DNA from: Casuarina equisetifolia
Lineage: Eukaryota > Streptophyta > Magnoliopsida > Fagales > Casuarinaceae
Assembly: GCA_028551475.1 (NCBI GenBank)
Contig: CM052355.1
Location: forward strand, 18,373,543 to 18,437,542
Reading direction: 5' to 3'
DNA: 64,000 bases
This document shows, piece by piece, positions 45,747 through 58,646 of this stretch. The notes beneath the pieces are model-generated. The model searched no databases. It saw only the letters and a program-made list of their open reading frames with translations, and was not told the DNA's origin. Every line of letters begins with the position of its first letter. Within the stretch, counting starts at the first letter, position 1. A program made the translations under genes and the position numbers.

Positions 45747-47832
45747 AAGATTTCTGACTATAAATTATGGAGTTGGAATTCTTTTTCATCATTTTTTTTT
45801 TTTTGAAAATTAGCCTATGTAGTTGATTCTGAACGGACCTATTTAAAGGTGCCCTCCCATCTATCTGATGTGAGCCGATCGTGTGTTGGATTATGCCAAA
45901 ATCCCACCTTAGGGATTATGATCCAAGACCATGTCTAAGTTCAAATCATTATCTAGAGCAGGAGTTCAACCAATCCCGTTCCTGGTAGTCCAATGAGACT
46001 TTCTTTGAATCTTTTCTTTAACATACAGGTATCGATTGAAAGCAACTTTGCTATTTCATAAGCAGGGCATCCGAACAGAAAGGAATCAGGATTTTATCAA
46101 AGCATTTTTTTGTAGTCAACGCTTGAATAAAGTACTTTTAGACAATAAGCTAATTGGACATATCATTCAAGTGCGTTGCATATGGCCTGACTCAGGCATC
46201 AACTGGGAACCCCAATCCAAGTATACAAAGATGATAGTTGATTGTTTGAGTCTGATGGCGTGAACGACGGTCCTTTATTTTTGTGCTGCCTGCAGGCTAC
46301 CTCTGACCACTGGGGCATGACAAAGACTTCTTCAATTTCCATGAACCTGGGTTTCCTTATGCACGATCATTGGAGCAGACAAAAATCCTTTTCGTGAAGA
46401 CAGCTTCCCTGCATTTTTCAGATTCTTCCCATCATATTAGAAGAAAGAATCATTTTCACAATCTGTCGTAACTTGATATATACTCCAGAAATGGTCTGGA
46501 CTGTGCAGGGACGGTACTCCATCTCTCATAATGACCTTTGTGTTTGCTTCTAGACCAAGTCTAATACCTTCCGTGGACAGGTTTCCAACCCAAATGAAGG
46601 ACGAATGTGTCTGATTCACACGTTTTCCATTTGCTTCTCTCTTATTATTATAATCTCCCATTGAATGTCACCGAGTAAAAGTTGCCTGTGCCAGTCACAT
46701 CATTGCACCATTGCATTAGTACTTAATGTGGCACGAGGGAGTGAAGATAATTAGATGTCAAAACTAATTATGGTACCCCAGTGCTGCATTGCAATTGGAA
46801 AACAGTTTAAGACAGATGGCCATTTTGAATTGAAAACTCATCTTTTTTAGGTGAAAAGTAATTGGTCTTTAATGGTTGAAAGCTCAAGCCAACAGCGTGG
46901 TTCTGTGATTGTTTAGTTGCTTGTCAGAGGGGAGGATGCAAAGACAAAAAAAATACTAGATTACTGACGAAGAGTCATTTTAATTGGAAGAAATCTGCAA
47001 AGCCAAGAAAGATGCAAAAAATACTAAATTTTAGGGAAATTAGCATTGGATACAATCGAGGTTCCATCCAGCTGGCTGTAAATGTTAGGAACTAAAGCAG
47101 CAGACATTCATATAGCCATGTGAAAAAGCTGTCATTTGCAAACATCGTCTTGCCGCTCCCAGGCGACGATTGGTCAACATGCCATGTTAAAATTCAATCT
47201 TTTATCCAACCCCACGCGAATTACGAAGTGACTATGCTCATTTCGAGGCAACTTGGCTTTCTTGTCGAAACGACAGAGTGCAACGGTGACAATCTTGCTT
47301 TGCTGTAAGAGATGCAAAAGAATGTGTAAAGATTACTACGCATTTGTTGCTTTTGGCTTTTTGATGGTAACAGCTCTATCCACTGTTCCTTCGAATTTGT
47401 GGCCTCCAAAGACAACAGTTGATCAACGAACACGGTTGATCGACGGCCTTCTGTTCAATGCCGACTGATAGTTTCTTCAACTTTTCCTTTTAATTTATAC
47501 CGCAACATTCATAGGGATAAGCTTCCCCCCAAAGGAATCAAAGAAAGGAAAAGAAAAGAAAAGACCAGCCAACTGTTGGATCCTGGTTTCATGGTAATTT
47601 CGTAAGAGGAGAAGAGTAAAGCACTTTTGGGGTTGTTTCTGACGTCGGTTTGCCGCAAACTGCCTCTTAGCCTGTTGGGGGTGTTTTTCTGTTTTATAGT
47701 TTCATGCTGTTTCTGGCCCTCGGCCGGCTAAAAATGGTGTCTTTTGCGGTTGCAAGCCGTGATTGGAATCGACTGCGGGATGGTTTGCGGTGATCTTGAG
47801 GAGATCTGTGTGGGTGAGTAATAAGTAGAGGG
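45747..47832. other. Intergenic between PPR and membrane-protein genes
   Basis: The left end is the 3' UTR of the PPR gene. A few frames of up to 75 codons (for example 46036-46263) are unrecognised. The region from about 47640 is the likely promoter and 5' UTR of the next gene. Confidence 0.5.
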
Positions 47833-50800
47833 ATGGAGCCTCCAAAAGGCGTTTTGGCTTCTTTGTGGAACTTTATTATCTTTCTACCTTTCTTCGCTGG
47901 GCTTCTGCTTCTGGGTTTGATTAAAGGTCAGTGTCAATTTATTCCTCATTCTGGTGTATTTCTTGCTCTGTCGTTGTTGTTGGTTATTCTTTCTTTTCAC
48001 TCAAAACTGTTCGTGCATTTTATATGTCAGGGCGGTTTTTTTTTTTTTCAGGATTAACATAAATTTGAAAAAATTGATGTGGTGAGTTTTACTTCTGTCA
48101 AGAACAATGGAACCTTTTACCAAATTCGTGTTTCAGGTGTCCTTTTCTGCCCATTGATATGCCTTATCATGACAATTGGAAATTCTGCAATTATACTGGG
48201 TCTTTGGCCGGTGCATATTGTCTGGACATACTACTGCACTGTCAGGTACTTTGATTGACCCATTTCTTCTTCGTACTGCAATTGCCTGATCTATTTATCC
48301 ATTTTGGTTAATTTCTTTCTCATATTATGTCTGATGGACAGAGCCAAATTTTTAGGACCAGTTTTGAAGCTGGTTCTCTGTATATGCGTCCTACCTCCGC
48401 TCTTGATTTTGTGGCCAGTGATTGGCATTGTTGGAAGTGTAATTGGTGGAGCAGCATACGGTTTTCTTTCACCAATATTTGCTACTTTTGCCGCTGTTGG
48501 AGAAGGAAAGACCAATAAATTATTCCGCTGTTTCTATGTATGTCTTCGTTATTCAATTTCTGCTATTCAATATTTTTATTTTCCACTCTCATTTTGCCTT
48601 TCATGAGACTAATTTCTTTCACCACGTTTGCAGGATGGAACTGTGGACACCATTAACGGGAGCTTCACTTTTGTTAGGGACTTTTTGGATTATTGTCATC
48701 ATTCCTACTTTTCATATATGGATGACCTGCGACAGAAAAAGCCTCCAGATGTGAAATATCTCGAGATCAGGTTTTTTTCCCATATATGCTCTTGAAATTT
48801 TGCTTTTCATTCTCTCCATTTTGCTGTTAGTAAAACTGCACACTAAAGCAGGGACCGTCATTATGAACAAGTCACTTCCTGATGTCCAATTAGGCTTAAC
48901 CTTTAATAGTTCTTCTGATCCATATGGTAAACATTACCTTTTTAGAGTTCTTGTGTTTCACAATGCAAACATATTTGTAACTTACATGAATTAACTTGTG
49001 ATTGACGGAGTTATCGAAGATGAGAGTAGTCACACTTCACTCCTTGCTTTTTTTTTTTTGTTTGAGTTGTCAAAATCTATTTTTTTAATCTTCAGAAATG
49101 ACTTGTAATTGTAAGTTTCATCAATCGTAGATTAAGGATTTTGCTTCAAAGTAATCAAAAACAGACTGTATGAAGTAAAATTTTAAAAAGAAAAAAAGAA
49201 AAAGTAGTTTGGCTTCAAGCAGATGCGGTTTGACATGGAACTGTTGTTACTGGAGAAATACGGAAGAAGAAAGCGTACAAAACTGTTAAAGAGAGAGGAA
49301 GAGAACACCTACAGCAACGAAAGTCTAATGAGTTCGAAAATCTAAAATTTATAGATGGTTAGTTAAAACTTCTTTTTTATCCTTTCACAATTACAAAATG
49401 TTTTGATTGCAGATCATGATCCCAGTAGAAGTTTGGAAAATTAGAAGTTCATGCCTTGGGTGGACTAAAGTGTCATTGGCAATAGATCAATTGTCCAGCG
49501 CATCCGTTAGTTCATCCTTGTTCACATACATTACTTGCATTTGGAGTTGACGCAGACTAAACCACTTATTGACTGTCCAAGATGTGATTAGTCAAAGAGT
49601 TAATAAATAGCACAATATATGATCAGCTGCAATAACTCCCTTTAATGGGACAGATTCTGATCAAGCTTTGAGTGAAATACAAAACTAAGCATATTGTAGG
49701 AAACATTATCTCATGGTCATGATTAGCCATTACCAAGCATTTTCTTTCTATATTGATGAGGATAATGAGACAACTGATAATTGCTACTTTTGTAATTAAA
49801 ATTGTTAGTTATTTCTTCCCCAGGGCACATCTTGTTCTCACTAGGTGATATTTTAATGCAAGACTAGCTTGATAAGTGTAGAAATCATTCAGGTCTAATT
49901 GACATGTCATTAGCCCTATGGCTGCAGAAGTTAAGGTTTTCTTTTATCCTCTCGATGATGAACTTATTTTGAGATATTGAGTTTTTTTACCAACTCTTGC
50001 AGATTGGCTTACCTCCCTGCTGCAGTTTTGGCTGGAGTTCTTGGCTTTGTGATTGATTTGCCATTAATCTCACTCATTTCTCTATTGAAAAGCCCTTACA
50101 TGCTCTTCAAGGGGTGGCACCGTTTGTTTCATGATCTTATAGGTCGTGAAGGCCCTTTCTTGGAGACAATATGTGTCCCTTTGGCAGGTCTTGCTATACT
50201 ACTCTGGCCGTTAGCTGTTGTTGGGGCAGTGTTGGGCTCCATGTTGGCTAGTATCTTTCTCGGTGCTTATGCAGGAGTGATTGTTTATCAGGTAAAACCT
50301 CAATGAAATTTGCTGCTGTTTATTAACTGTGTAGTCCTTATAGTCCCTTTCTTCCTTTCTCTTGGGGTAAAAAGTTACAATAGGCTGTTTCTAGACTGTT
50401 GTTTGAGTATTTTTTCTGTTTCTTACGGGAACACCGAAGTTGCCTCTTGAATTCAGTTAATTTTTGACTGTCAACATTTTGTTAAAATTGAGATCATATT
50501 CACAGCATGAGAATGATCCTGAATGACTTTCTTGTTAAACAGGATAAAATAGATTTCCATGTGGTTCTAATTCCTTCAAAGTGATTATTGCTATAGTTGC
50601 TTTCAGTTTTCATTTAATGGATTACCGTTAACAAATGTTTCAGTTTAGAACTAGAAATTTCTTGCTGTCTTATGTTTTACCATGTGGTCCTTGTTTTCAC
50701 ACAAGTGTGTGTGTCCTGATTTATTTTAAGCTATTTCACCTATGCTGTAATCGCCAATGATGCTTGTCAGATATCAAGATCATGTTAGATACTGAAACCT

Positions 50801-52272
50801 GTTGTCCAGTCTCCTTTTTCTGCAATTGCGGACCACATATATAATGATTGTTTTTGGTCTTTGGATTACAGGAGTCCTCCTTTTGGCTGGGGCTTCGCTA
50901 TATTGTTGCGTCCTTGTCCATTTATGATGAATACAGCAATGATGTCCTTGACATGTCAGAGGGATCCATCTTTCCTAGGTTTTGTTCAGCATTCTTATTC
51001 TTTTTGTGTGATATAAGGATTCTTGCACTTTGATATGTTTTTCATAAGACCCTTGTATAAACAGGCCTCATTACCGAAGGAAGGATGCATCGTCACAGAC
51101 CACCTCAAGTGCACCTTCTTTCTCCAGACCGAGCTCTTTCAAAAATCCTCCATCCCGCACTGGGTCAATCAAGAACCCTATGGTTGAGTTGAAGCCACTT
51201 GAGGTATCTTGGGTACAACTGCATTTTGACCTTAAAGGAATGCTTCCCTTCTGAATGAACTTTTGCTCTCTGTATGCGTGTTTGATGATCTTGACTTAAC
51301 CGAAGAGCTCTAATCTTTAAAGGCCACCAGCTTTTTATCTCTTGGCTTACATTCTGAATCAAATTCTATTCATGATCTTGTAGCTACTTGATGACTTATT
51401 CAAGGCGTGTAAGCGCTATGGGGAAGTAATGGTTTCTGATGGACTAATAACCCTTCAAGATTTGGAAGATTGCAAGTCCACTAATGGAAGCAGAGTTATT
51501 AGCATTGGATTACCAGCTTATAGCCTCCTTCAGTCACTTCTGCGCTCTGTGAAAGCGGATTCCACTGGTATATTGGTAGGTAAGTGAAGCCCCTTTCCTT
51601 CAAATATGCCCTTAAGAGAACTTCTGTTTTATTGTTTTCATTGTTAATTTGCAAGAATCTTGATGGCAAGGAAATGCTTTTTGTTGCTTGATTGATATAG
51701 ATGACAAGGGTACTGAGATCACTACCACAAATCGACCAAAAGATACCTTCTTTGATTGGTTTCTTAACCCACTTCTGATCATCAAAGATCAGATCAAAGC
51801 TGAGAACCTTTCTGAGGCGGAAGAAGACTATTTCTCCAAATTGGTTTTGTTGTGTGGTGATCCTGAGAGGTTGAAAAACTCATATATCGGTTCCCCTCCA
51901 GCATCTGAACGTAAACGAGCTGAACTTGAGGCATTAGCTCGAAGGTAAGAGAGTGAAAATATTTGCAGTACTTTCCGAATTCCAAAATTTAGTTTCTTTT
52001 TTATTGTCCCCTCTCAGTTGTTCTTCTCCATGTATCTTCTGTCTTGAAGGCTGCAGGGTATCACCAAATCCATCTCAAGGTATCCAACTGCTAGGCGTCG
52101 CTTTGAAAGTCTTGTAAAGTGCATAGCCGAAGATCTTGCCAAGAAGAACGGAGCTAAACCAATTCAGAGATCAAAGAGTGCTGCCTTGGTCCGCATATTC
52201 AGCCACCAACGCTCTCTGAATAAGAAAGCAAGCTTTCATGGTTCTGACCAAGAGCCACAAGAAGCTGTGTAA
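47833..52272 (+). CDS. Conserved plant multipass membrane protein of unknown function
   Basis: Ten exons: 47833-47926, 48137-48245, 48342-48537, 48634-48770, 50003-50291, 50872-50978, 51065-51203, 51384-51579, 51701-51944 and 52050-52272. All are in frame and give 577 aa. The N-terminal half holds several hydrophobic segments: about 10-31 (LWNFIIFLPFFAGLLLLGLI), 33-65, 73-107 and, in exon 5, three more (LAYLPAAVLAGVLGFVIDLP; ETICVPLAGLAILLWPLAVV; VLGSMLASIFLGAYAGVIVY). The C-terminal half is soluble, with a Ser/Pro-rich linker (SFSRPSSFKNPPSRTGSIKN) and a charged helical tail ending KKASFHGSDQEPQEAV. It looks like a widely conserved but uncharacterised plant membrane protein family. I cannot assign a function. 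Intron 4 (48771-50002) is the longest and contains nothing recognisable. Confidence 0.88.
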
Positions 52273-53044
52273 GAGATGTCGAAATTTTGTAATAAGTAAT
52301 GTAAAATGGAATTTTTTGCTCCAATCATAATCCTTGTTTTTCCTTGATTACCTAGTTTGTAGCCTTCATTCCTTCTCATTTTGTCGTAGGCTTTACTCAT
52401 ACTCACTCCACGACGGTGTGTGTGGAGCATGAATTGTAAATTGTACAACAAACTGCAATTTGCCATTGACAAGAAAAAAATGAAATTGAAGAATGTTATT
52501 TTTCTTTTCTGAATGATTTTTTGTTCTCCATAATGTTAGTATCTCCTATTGTTTATGTGTATTGGATTGCCAAAAGGTACAACTTAATTTTCTTTTTTGT
52601 ATGTAGTTTCCAGATATATCTGATTGAAAGCACTACTATGAAGTGAAAGAAGTTAGCCAGTGACAAAGGCGATTCCCCGCTCTTGGTGGCTTCAAAAATC
52701 ATTCCATTGTCCACAATTTGGTAACCTACTCGTTTTAAGACAGGATGGGACAACATGGAGAACTACCTGTCTGGTAATTACAACATTGGTTCAGGGAGAA
52801 ACTGAAACTGGTGCCGCAGAAGCAAGAAGGCTCATTGTACAGGTTTGACATTAATAGTTGCTCAAACAACATCAATTGTGAAAAAGGAAAAGACATATAT
52901 TCGAGGCATATATCTAAGATGTACAAACAAATGTCATCACAGCAGCTGTGAACGAAATCGAAGTAGTACAAAGACCTCTGAAGCCCTTCAAAAATCCAAA
53001 ATGACAGTAGAATAAAATAGCAGCAAAGCATAGAAGTAATAACA
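52273..53044. other. Convergent 3' ends, no gene seen
   Basis: Lies between the stop codons of the plus-strand membrane protein and the minus-strand phytocyanin, so it should hold both 3' UTRs. Confidence 0.55.
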
Positions 53045-53684
53045 CTATATAACATAGGAAGCATGATATGGTAAAACGAGTAGCTGGACAAAAACTAATG
53101 CAGAAGTCACTGCAAGCGAAGAAATTGCCACATGGGAACCAGAGGATTTGCTACCACCGCCTGGAGACTCCTCTTCCTCAGACATCACCTTGACGATCAT
53201 CCTCTGTCCCATTTCGCAGTGCCCGGACGCTCCACTGATGAAATAGAAAGGTCCTGAGTAATCAAAGGTGAAAAGTGTGTCGCCGGTGTTGGAGAAGAAG
53301 TTGGGGTGAGAGGAATTGCATCTCTTGTAGTCTGTCTCATTCACTTTCATGACCGAGTCCTTCCTGTACTTAAAACCTGCAACAAAAGCAAACACAAAAA
53401 GGCCAAAATGTATAAATCTTGAACGTTTCCTCGGACAAAACACGTCATGGAGAAAATCTGGATAGGCATGTTTGTGGGTACTCACGGAGGGAGTCACCAG
53501 CTTGGAACCGGTATTTTGAGGCCCATTCATTGTAGATGTTGCTGTCATTGGGCGGGGGAACCACCCAACCTTGGGTGCCTCCAACTTGGAACTCCGTGGA
53601 AGAGACAACGAAATAATGAAGAGAAGAGAAGCCTATGAATAAGAAGAGGAATGCCGCAGACGAAGCCATTGTGAAAGGAGCCAT
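53045..53684 (-). CDS. Early nodulin-like protein (phytocyanin fold), GPI-anchored, no copper site
   Basis: Two exons, 53684-53486 and 53376-53045, give 176 aa. A signal peptide covers residues 1 to about 29. A plastocyanin-like domain follows (about 30-130: FQVGGTQGWVVPPPNDSNIY, FKYRKDSVMKV, GPFYFISGASGHCEMGQ). The structural disulfide pair is Cys86 and Cys120. Of the blue-copper ligands, the first His is replaced (DSV) and the ligand Cys is Ser114. Only His119 remains, so copper binding is not expected, as in ENODL proteins. The acidic/Gly/Ser tail and the final hydrophobic stretch indicate a GPI anchor. These proteins act at the plasma membrane or wall, often in signalling or reproduction. 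A second ATG at 53669 could also be the start. Confidence 0.92.
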
Positions 53685-54440
53685 TGGCTCTACCTTGGGA
53701 AGGCTCTACAAGGGTACCAAAGTTTGAGAGCTAGATTAGTGTGTGAGCTTGTGCGTGATAACCACGGTTGCTTTAATAAGGGAGTTGCATGGAGTGGGGG
53801 GAGTTGGTTACACTAAAGATGTTGAATGGAGATGGAGGTAGTGCCGTAGTGGGACGTTGTGGTTAATCAACCCTTTCCATTTGACTTGGGTCAGTTGGGG
53901 TAATCGACAGTCCTGATCATTGGTCACATAAACTTGTAGACACATTGGATGTCTGGACGTTTAATCAAAGACCTCTAAAGTTTTTCAAAGATAACCTCTG
54001 CATAATAGCTTTCAAATCGCGACCAATGTATGAGCAGTATGACCAATCTAATTAACAAGTGAAGGCTCCCAAAGAACAAGTTCACCCTAATCCAAATTCG
54101 TCATGCAACGACAGTCACAAAATGCAGCACAAATATGATACTCTAGTCCAACTTGTACAATTGCATATGTTATTCAACCTGTGTAGAAGAAGCTACCTCG
54201 CACACAATCACAAAAGAGGGTATCTAATTGCGTAATCAAGATTGCCCGTTGGAGTTCTATTAGCATTTATTAAAGGCATTGAAAGACGACACTGCAATTT
54301 CCAAATCTTTCTAGGTACAAATGGGATAGGAATACACCAGTGCTTCATTATTCACTCAATACACTTAGTTCATGGCTCATTAAAAAAATCCCATTAAAAG
54401 TGACCAAATGCTTATCACCATGCCTTGCAAACTTCGAAGC
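53685..54440. other. Phytocyanin promoter and SDH2 3' region
   Basis: The left part is upstream of the minus-strand phytocyanin, where a TATA-like CTTATTAAAG lies near 53771-53780. The right part is the 3' UTR of SDH2. No gene was seen. Confidence 0.5.
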
Positions 54441-56537
54441 TCAAGGGCCAGTTAGCTGAAGTTGCTTGATATGCGTGATCTGCTTTCCAGGATTCAAGCC
54501 TTTTGGACAGGCACGTGCACAATTCATTATGGTATGGCAGCGGTACAGCTTGAACTCATCATTAATAGCTTCCAGTCGCTCCTTGGTATATTCATCACGG
54601 CTGTCACTTATCCATCTACACCATGTACAACCCACACATAAGAAATCTTTAGAACTAGATAACTTCTTGCAGCAAATTGCAAGTGTTTCAGATACAAAAA
54701 AAATGTGGGGAATTAGGTTATTCCTCCAGAAGAATGTGCATGAGATATTAACAGTAAACGCAAACAATAAGACATACTGATAGGCACAAAGACAGCGGCA
54801 CACTTCACACTATTCCTTTTTCACAAAAAAGGATTTTTTTTTTTCTGCAATCAAAATGTATCTAAATCCATAGCTGGAATCAATAAATTGCTCCTCCGGA
54901 CGTTCTGATAAAAATTCTTAAAGCAACGGAGACAGACATTACAAAAGTATACATATTGAGTGGAGAATAATATCCGAAATCAAAAGCTTTTCAAGAGACA
55001 GGACTTACCAGTCAAAAGACAACCTAAACTTCCTAAATGTACCCAACCTTAAAAATAAGCTGATATATTCTAAAAGAATCAAAATTTTTCTTTTCTAAGA
55101 TAATTCAGAAAGGGCGTTTTGAAAAATTATCTAGGTTTTCACCTCAACATTTCCTCTAGCTGGTCCTAGGCCATCAAAATCAAAATTATTAATATAAAAC
55201 CTATAAGTTTTAAGTATTCAACCATAAAGTTTCAAAAATAAATTGAAAAACAAAAAAGAATATCGGAAATTCCAAAATACAGATAGAACATTGTTCAGAG
55301 ATAAAACGAGTCCATGTGATTGAAAACAAAACGTATGATGGAAGACAACCCCTCTAACTTAGGTTTCCCAAGCTCAAATCAGACCCTACCGTTTTTCCAC
55401 ATCTCCCACATAACTTCTTCCTTACTCATGGCGTAGAAACGAAGAACATTGAATCGTAAACCCCCCTGCCTTATCCAGTATTCAGTTTTGTTACAAACCC
55501 TCGTGGTATCCAGCATCTCTAATCCTATCCTGCTATCTCATTTCTATTAACTTCACTACCAAGAGATCTTTTCTATTCCAATCACGCACCAAAAACATAC
55601 CAGCCGAAGCTTCACTTCCCAACTGTACAGAACACAACACAATCAACTCAAATCATTCAAAATAAATTCACCGCATAAAAATCAATTCATTAGAAAAATC
55701 ATTTCCAAAACAATTAACGCCACCTTCGAGTTCCGAAGTACAGAACCAACATGGCCAGCTGAATCATTCTAAAAAAAATCTATTCAATATCAAGCATTTT
55801 ATAACCAAAGTAACCCCATTGTCTAAGCAACGAGCCAAATTTCTACTTCAAGTAAAACAATAAAAGATTTAAAGGGAGAAGCCGAAAATTTACCGATTGG
55901 CGTGGAGCAGGGCGGCAGGGCCAAGATAGGTCTCGGGGTTCCACCAGTAGCTTGGGCAGGATGTGCTACAGCAGGCGCAGAGTATGCACTCGTACATCCC
56001 ATCGAGCTTCTCCCTATCCTTCTTGCTCTGCAGGATCTCCTTCCCAGGCACCGGCGGCGGGGTCTTTCGCTTGAGCCAGGGCTCGATGCTCTTGTACTGG
56101 TTGTAGAAGTTGGTCATGTCCACCACGAGGTCCTTGATCACGAACATGTGTGGCAACGGTGTTATGGTCGAGGGACCCCCCGACGGGATCTTCGTGAGGC
56201 AGGCGAGGCCATTGCATCCGTCCATGTTCATCGCGCAAGACCCGCAGATTCCCTCCCGACACGATCGCCGGAAAGTCAGGGTCGGGTCCATCTCGTTCTT
56301 GATCTTTATCAGCGCGTCCAGCACCATTGGCCCGCACTCCTTGAGGTCGATCTCGTAGTCCTGGAGCTCCGGCTTCGACGGGTTATCAGGGTTCCAGCGG
56401 TAGATCGAGAAGGTCTTCAGTGCCGTCCTGGCCTTCGGCTCCACCTTCTGCGCCGCCTCTGTTGCGTGAGCCCGGGCCACCACAAACCTCCACGCCGAGG
56501 CCCTAGGCACCACCCTCCTCAACATCCTAATCGCCAT
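54441..56537 (-). CDS. SDH2: Succinate dehydrogenase iron-sulfur subunit (complex II), mitochondrial
   Basis: Two exons, 56537-55894 and 54615-54441, separated by a 1.28-kb intron, give 272 aa, near the usual plant length. The first 30 or so residues ([18 protein letters not shown]...) are Arg-rich and free of acids until E27, a mitochondrial presequence. The [2Fe-2S] ligands are Cys93, 98, 101 and 113 ([20 protein letters not shown] region). The two ferredoxin-like Cys groups are [12 protein letters not shown] (184-195) and [14 protein letters not shown] (241-254). The subunit passes electrons from SDH1 to ubiquinone in the inner membrane. An in-frame ATG at 56573 would add 12 residues ([12 protein letters not shown]). 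I prefer the later one because it opens the basic presequence. It is divergent from the NOI gene. Confidence 0.96.
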
Positions 56538-57192
56538 TGCTACCTCGAGAGACACACTGCGGGTCTGATCCACACAGAAAGCTAACTCACTTCAATAACG
56601 AAAATGGCTTCTACCAAAAGAGGGCTTGCGGAGAGGTAAATAACGCGAAATGGGAGGGTAGTTTTGGGAATGAGGAAGACGACGAGTGGCTACTAATTTT
56701 CTGACGTGGCGAATTGTGGGCCGTCACAAAGTGGAGAAAGTCGTTTTGATCTTTGGTCCTCAAGGCCGTCGCTTTCATTGGTCCTATTACGTTGTCCAAA
56801 ATAGTGGAGAGGGTAGGCTCGTGATTTTCAGTCATTTGGAGGGCCCAATTTGACCAAAAATAATAATAGTTCACTAAAGAAGACTTATTCCTTATCATGG
56901 GCTATGAAGAAAAGGGAAAAAAAAAACAAAAAGAACTACTAGAAGCGTTCGCTGCCAAAAACAACACCAACGTGGGAGCCTCATTCAACAGCGACCAATG
57001 AATTGCACCCGCTATTCTCTGCGTTACAACCTTAATATTCGCTCCGTTTGATCTACCTGTTCTTTCCCATTCTTGGATTTTCTCATTTCTGTCTCTCTTT
57101 TTCTCTCTGTTTTCCCCATTGTCTTCCTCTCTTCCCTGTCCTCTCATTTTCTTTCCCATTCTCATACTAGCGAGTTCCTGCGATATATATTA
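56538..57192. other. Divergent promoter region between SDH2 and NOI
   Basis: About 650 bases separate the two divergent start codons, so both promoters and 5' UTRs must fit here. The NOI side is strongly CT-rich (57060-57180). A GCCCAATTTG motif is near 56842. No separate gene was seen. Confidence 0.5.
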
Positions 57193-57864
57193 ATGGCGTC
57201 GGTAAGACTATCTGTTCTTTTTGTTTTCAGTTTCTTTCTTTTGTGTTCTGTTTTTCAAGCAGTTGGTTTTATGTCATGGTGGAACCTATATATATACATA
57301 TATATATACGTATGTGAAGCAACCGGGAATTCAACAATTTTGAAGATGTTGGAAAGTTGTGAAAGCTTTTGGAAACCTGGTTGCATGTTGTAGATTCTTA
57401 ATTTTTGTTGCAACGAAAGTATTGCTGAATGCTTGAACTCATGCTGCCTAAGTATGAATCCTGATTTGACGAACAAAACCACAGTAAAATCATTTCTGTC
57501 CGAGAAATCCTGGGCATGCTAACACTTGGTTTTTCTGTTGTGCAGCAGGATAAGGGTCGGCCTCTACCTAAATTTGGCGAGTGGGATGTGAACAATCCGG
57601 CGTCGGCTGAAGGTTTTACGGTCATATTTAGCAAAGCTAGGGATGAGAAGAAATCAACTGGGACTGCTGCACTGGGGGCCGCAGCGAGGAATGATAATCC
57701 GCCTAAACCAGAAGAAACTTTTCAAGTTCCCGAAACGGTAAATATAAAATGCCAAAACATGATACTTCTTTAGGAGTTTATATCTATGATTGTGTTAATC
57801 CCACTACAAGTTAATGTCATTGTTATGAATTTGATTGCAGAAAAAATGGTTCTGCTGTTTCTGA
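57193..57864 (+). CDS. NOI: NOI/RIN4-domain small protein
   Basis: Three exons, 57193-57201 (only ATGGCGTCG), 57546-57737 and 57841-57864, give 74 aa. The body is a single NOI domain: GRPLPKFGEWDVNNPASAEG followed by FTVIFSKARDEKK. This is the region that bacterial AvrRpt2 recognises in RIN4 (PKFGxW). The last exon encodes KKWFCCF, a C-terminal Cys pair used for palmitoylation and plasma-membrane anchoring. The protein resembles short Arabidopsis NOI proteins, which are membrane-bound adaptors in immunity or exocytosis. The acceptor of exon 2 is CAGCAG, so a form lacking one Gln (73 aa) is possible. Confidence 0.93.
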
Positions 57865-58646
57865 AACTCGACAGCTTCATACCATGGCAGTATCGACAGG
57901 GGAATAAATGGCTGTTGATTTCATCGTTTTATATTGATATTTTGGCAAACGACTTTCATCTTCCAAACATGAGGTCGATTGCACTATTCTGAAGCTCATG
58001 TGTTTATATTCTCAATTGCTTCCTATGGATTTCTTCAGAGAGTGATAATTAATCCAAGTTACTGGATTCCAATGTTGGTATTGATAAAATCTTTTGTTGT
58101 AAAGGACGACATTGTTTCTATTGATGTGTCTATTTAAGAAGAGAAAGATGTGGTTTTTTATAGAATCGTTGGTATCTAAACTAAAAGCAATGGGATGTGC
58201 TTGTTCTTCGCTAAACAACCAACTCTTCCGAACGCTACCATTCACTATGTCAGGAGCAGGCAAAGGGTTAGTGATCTTAGCCCTGTTGCTTGTACTAACT
58301 GCCCATAAAATGGACAGGGGTTAAAAATATGCCTCCATTTTGTCGAGTCTAACACCATCATCTTGCGTTGGTGTTGTAAAAATGCACTAAGATTACCTTT
58401 CATATGATCGTTGTGAGATCTTTTTATAGCCTTTCAAAGGTAATGAAAAATATAGACACAACAAAGATAAGTTTATTGTAATCACACGGTTATATGATGA
58501 TGTTTTACATAATTAACAGATAGATAAAATTTGTATCACAGTTTCCAAGCCATGTCAAAAAGAATAGGTTTACTCTTCTCCAACTACAGTGACTCCTATA
58601 TATAAACGAATTATGAGAAACAGCTTCCCCAACTGTGAATATAATC
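57865..58646. other. NOI 3' UTR and promoter of the Cys-rich peptide gene
   Basis: AATAAA at about 57902 may be the NOI poly(A) signal. No other feature except the TATA box noted below. Confidence 0.5.
58597..58606 (+). promoter_or_regulatory. TATA box of the small Cys-rich peptide gene
   Basis: TATATATAAA, 41-50 bases before the first ATG of the peptide. The predicted 5' UTR would be very short. Confidence 0.55.

Noticed and set aside
46036-46263. A 75-codon frame after the PPR gene
   Set aside because: No homology recognised. The position fits 3' UTR or intergenic DNA.
55902-56585. A 227-codon open frame on the plus strand
   Set aside because: It is the antisense shadow of SDH2 exon 1, whose cysteine ligands and presequence identify the real coding strand.
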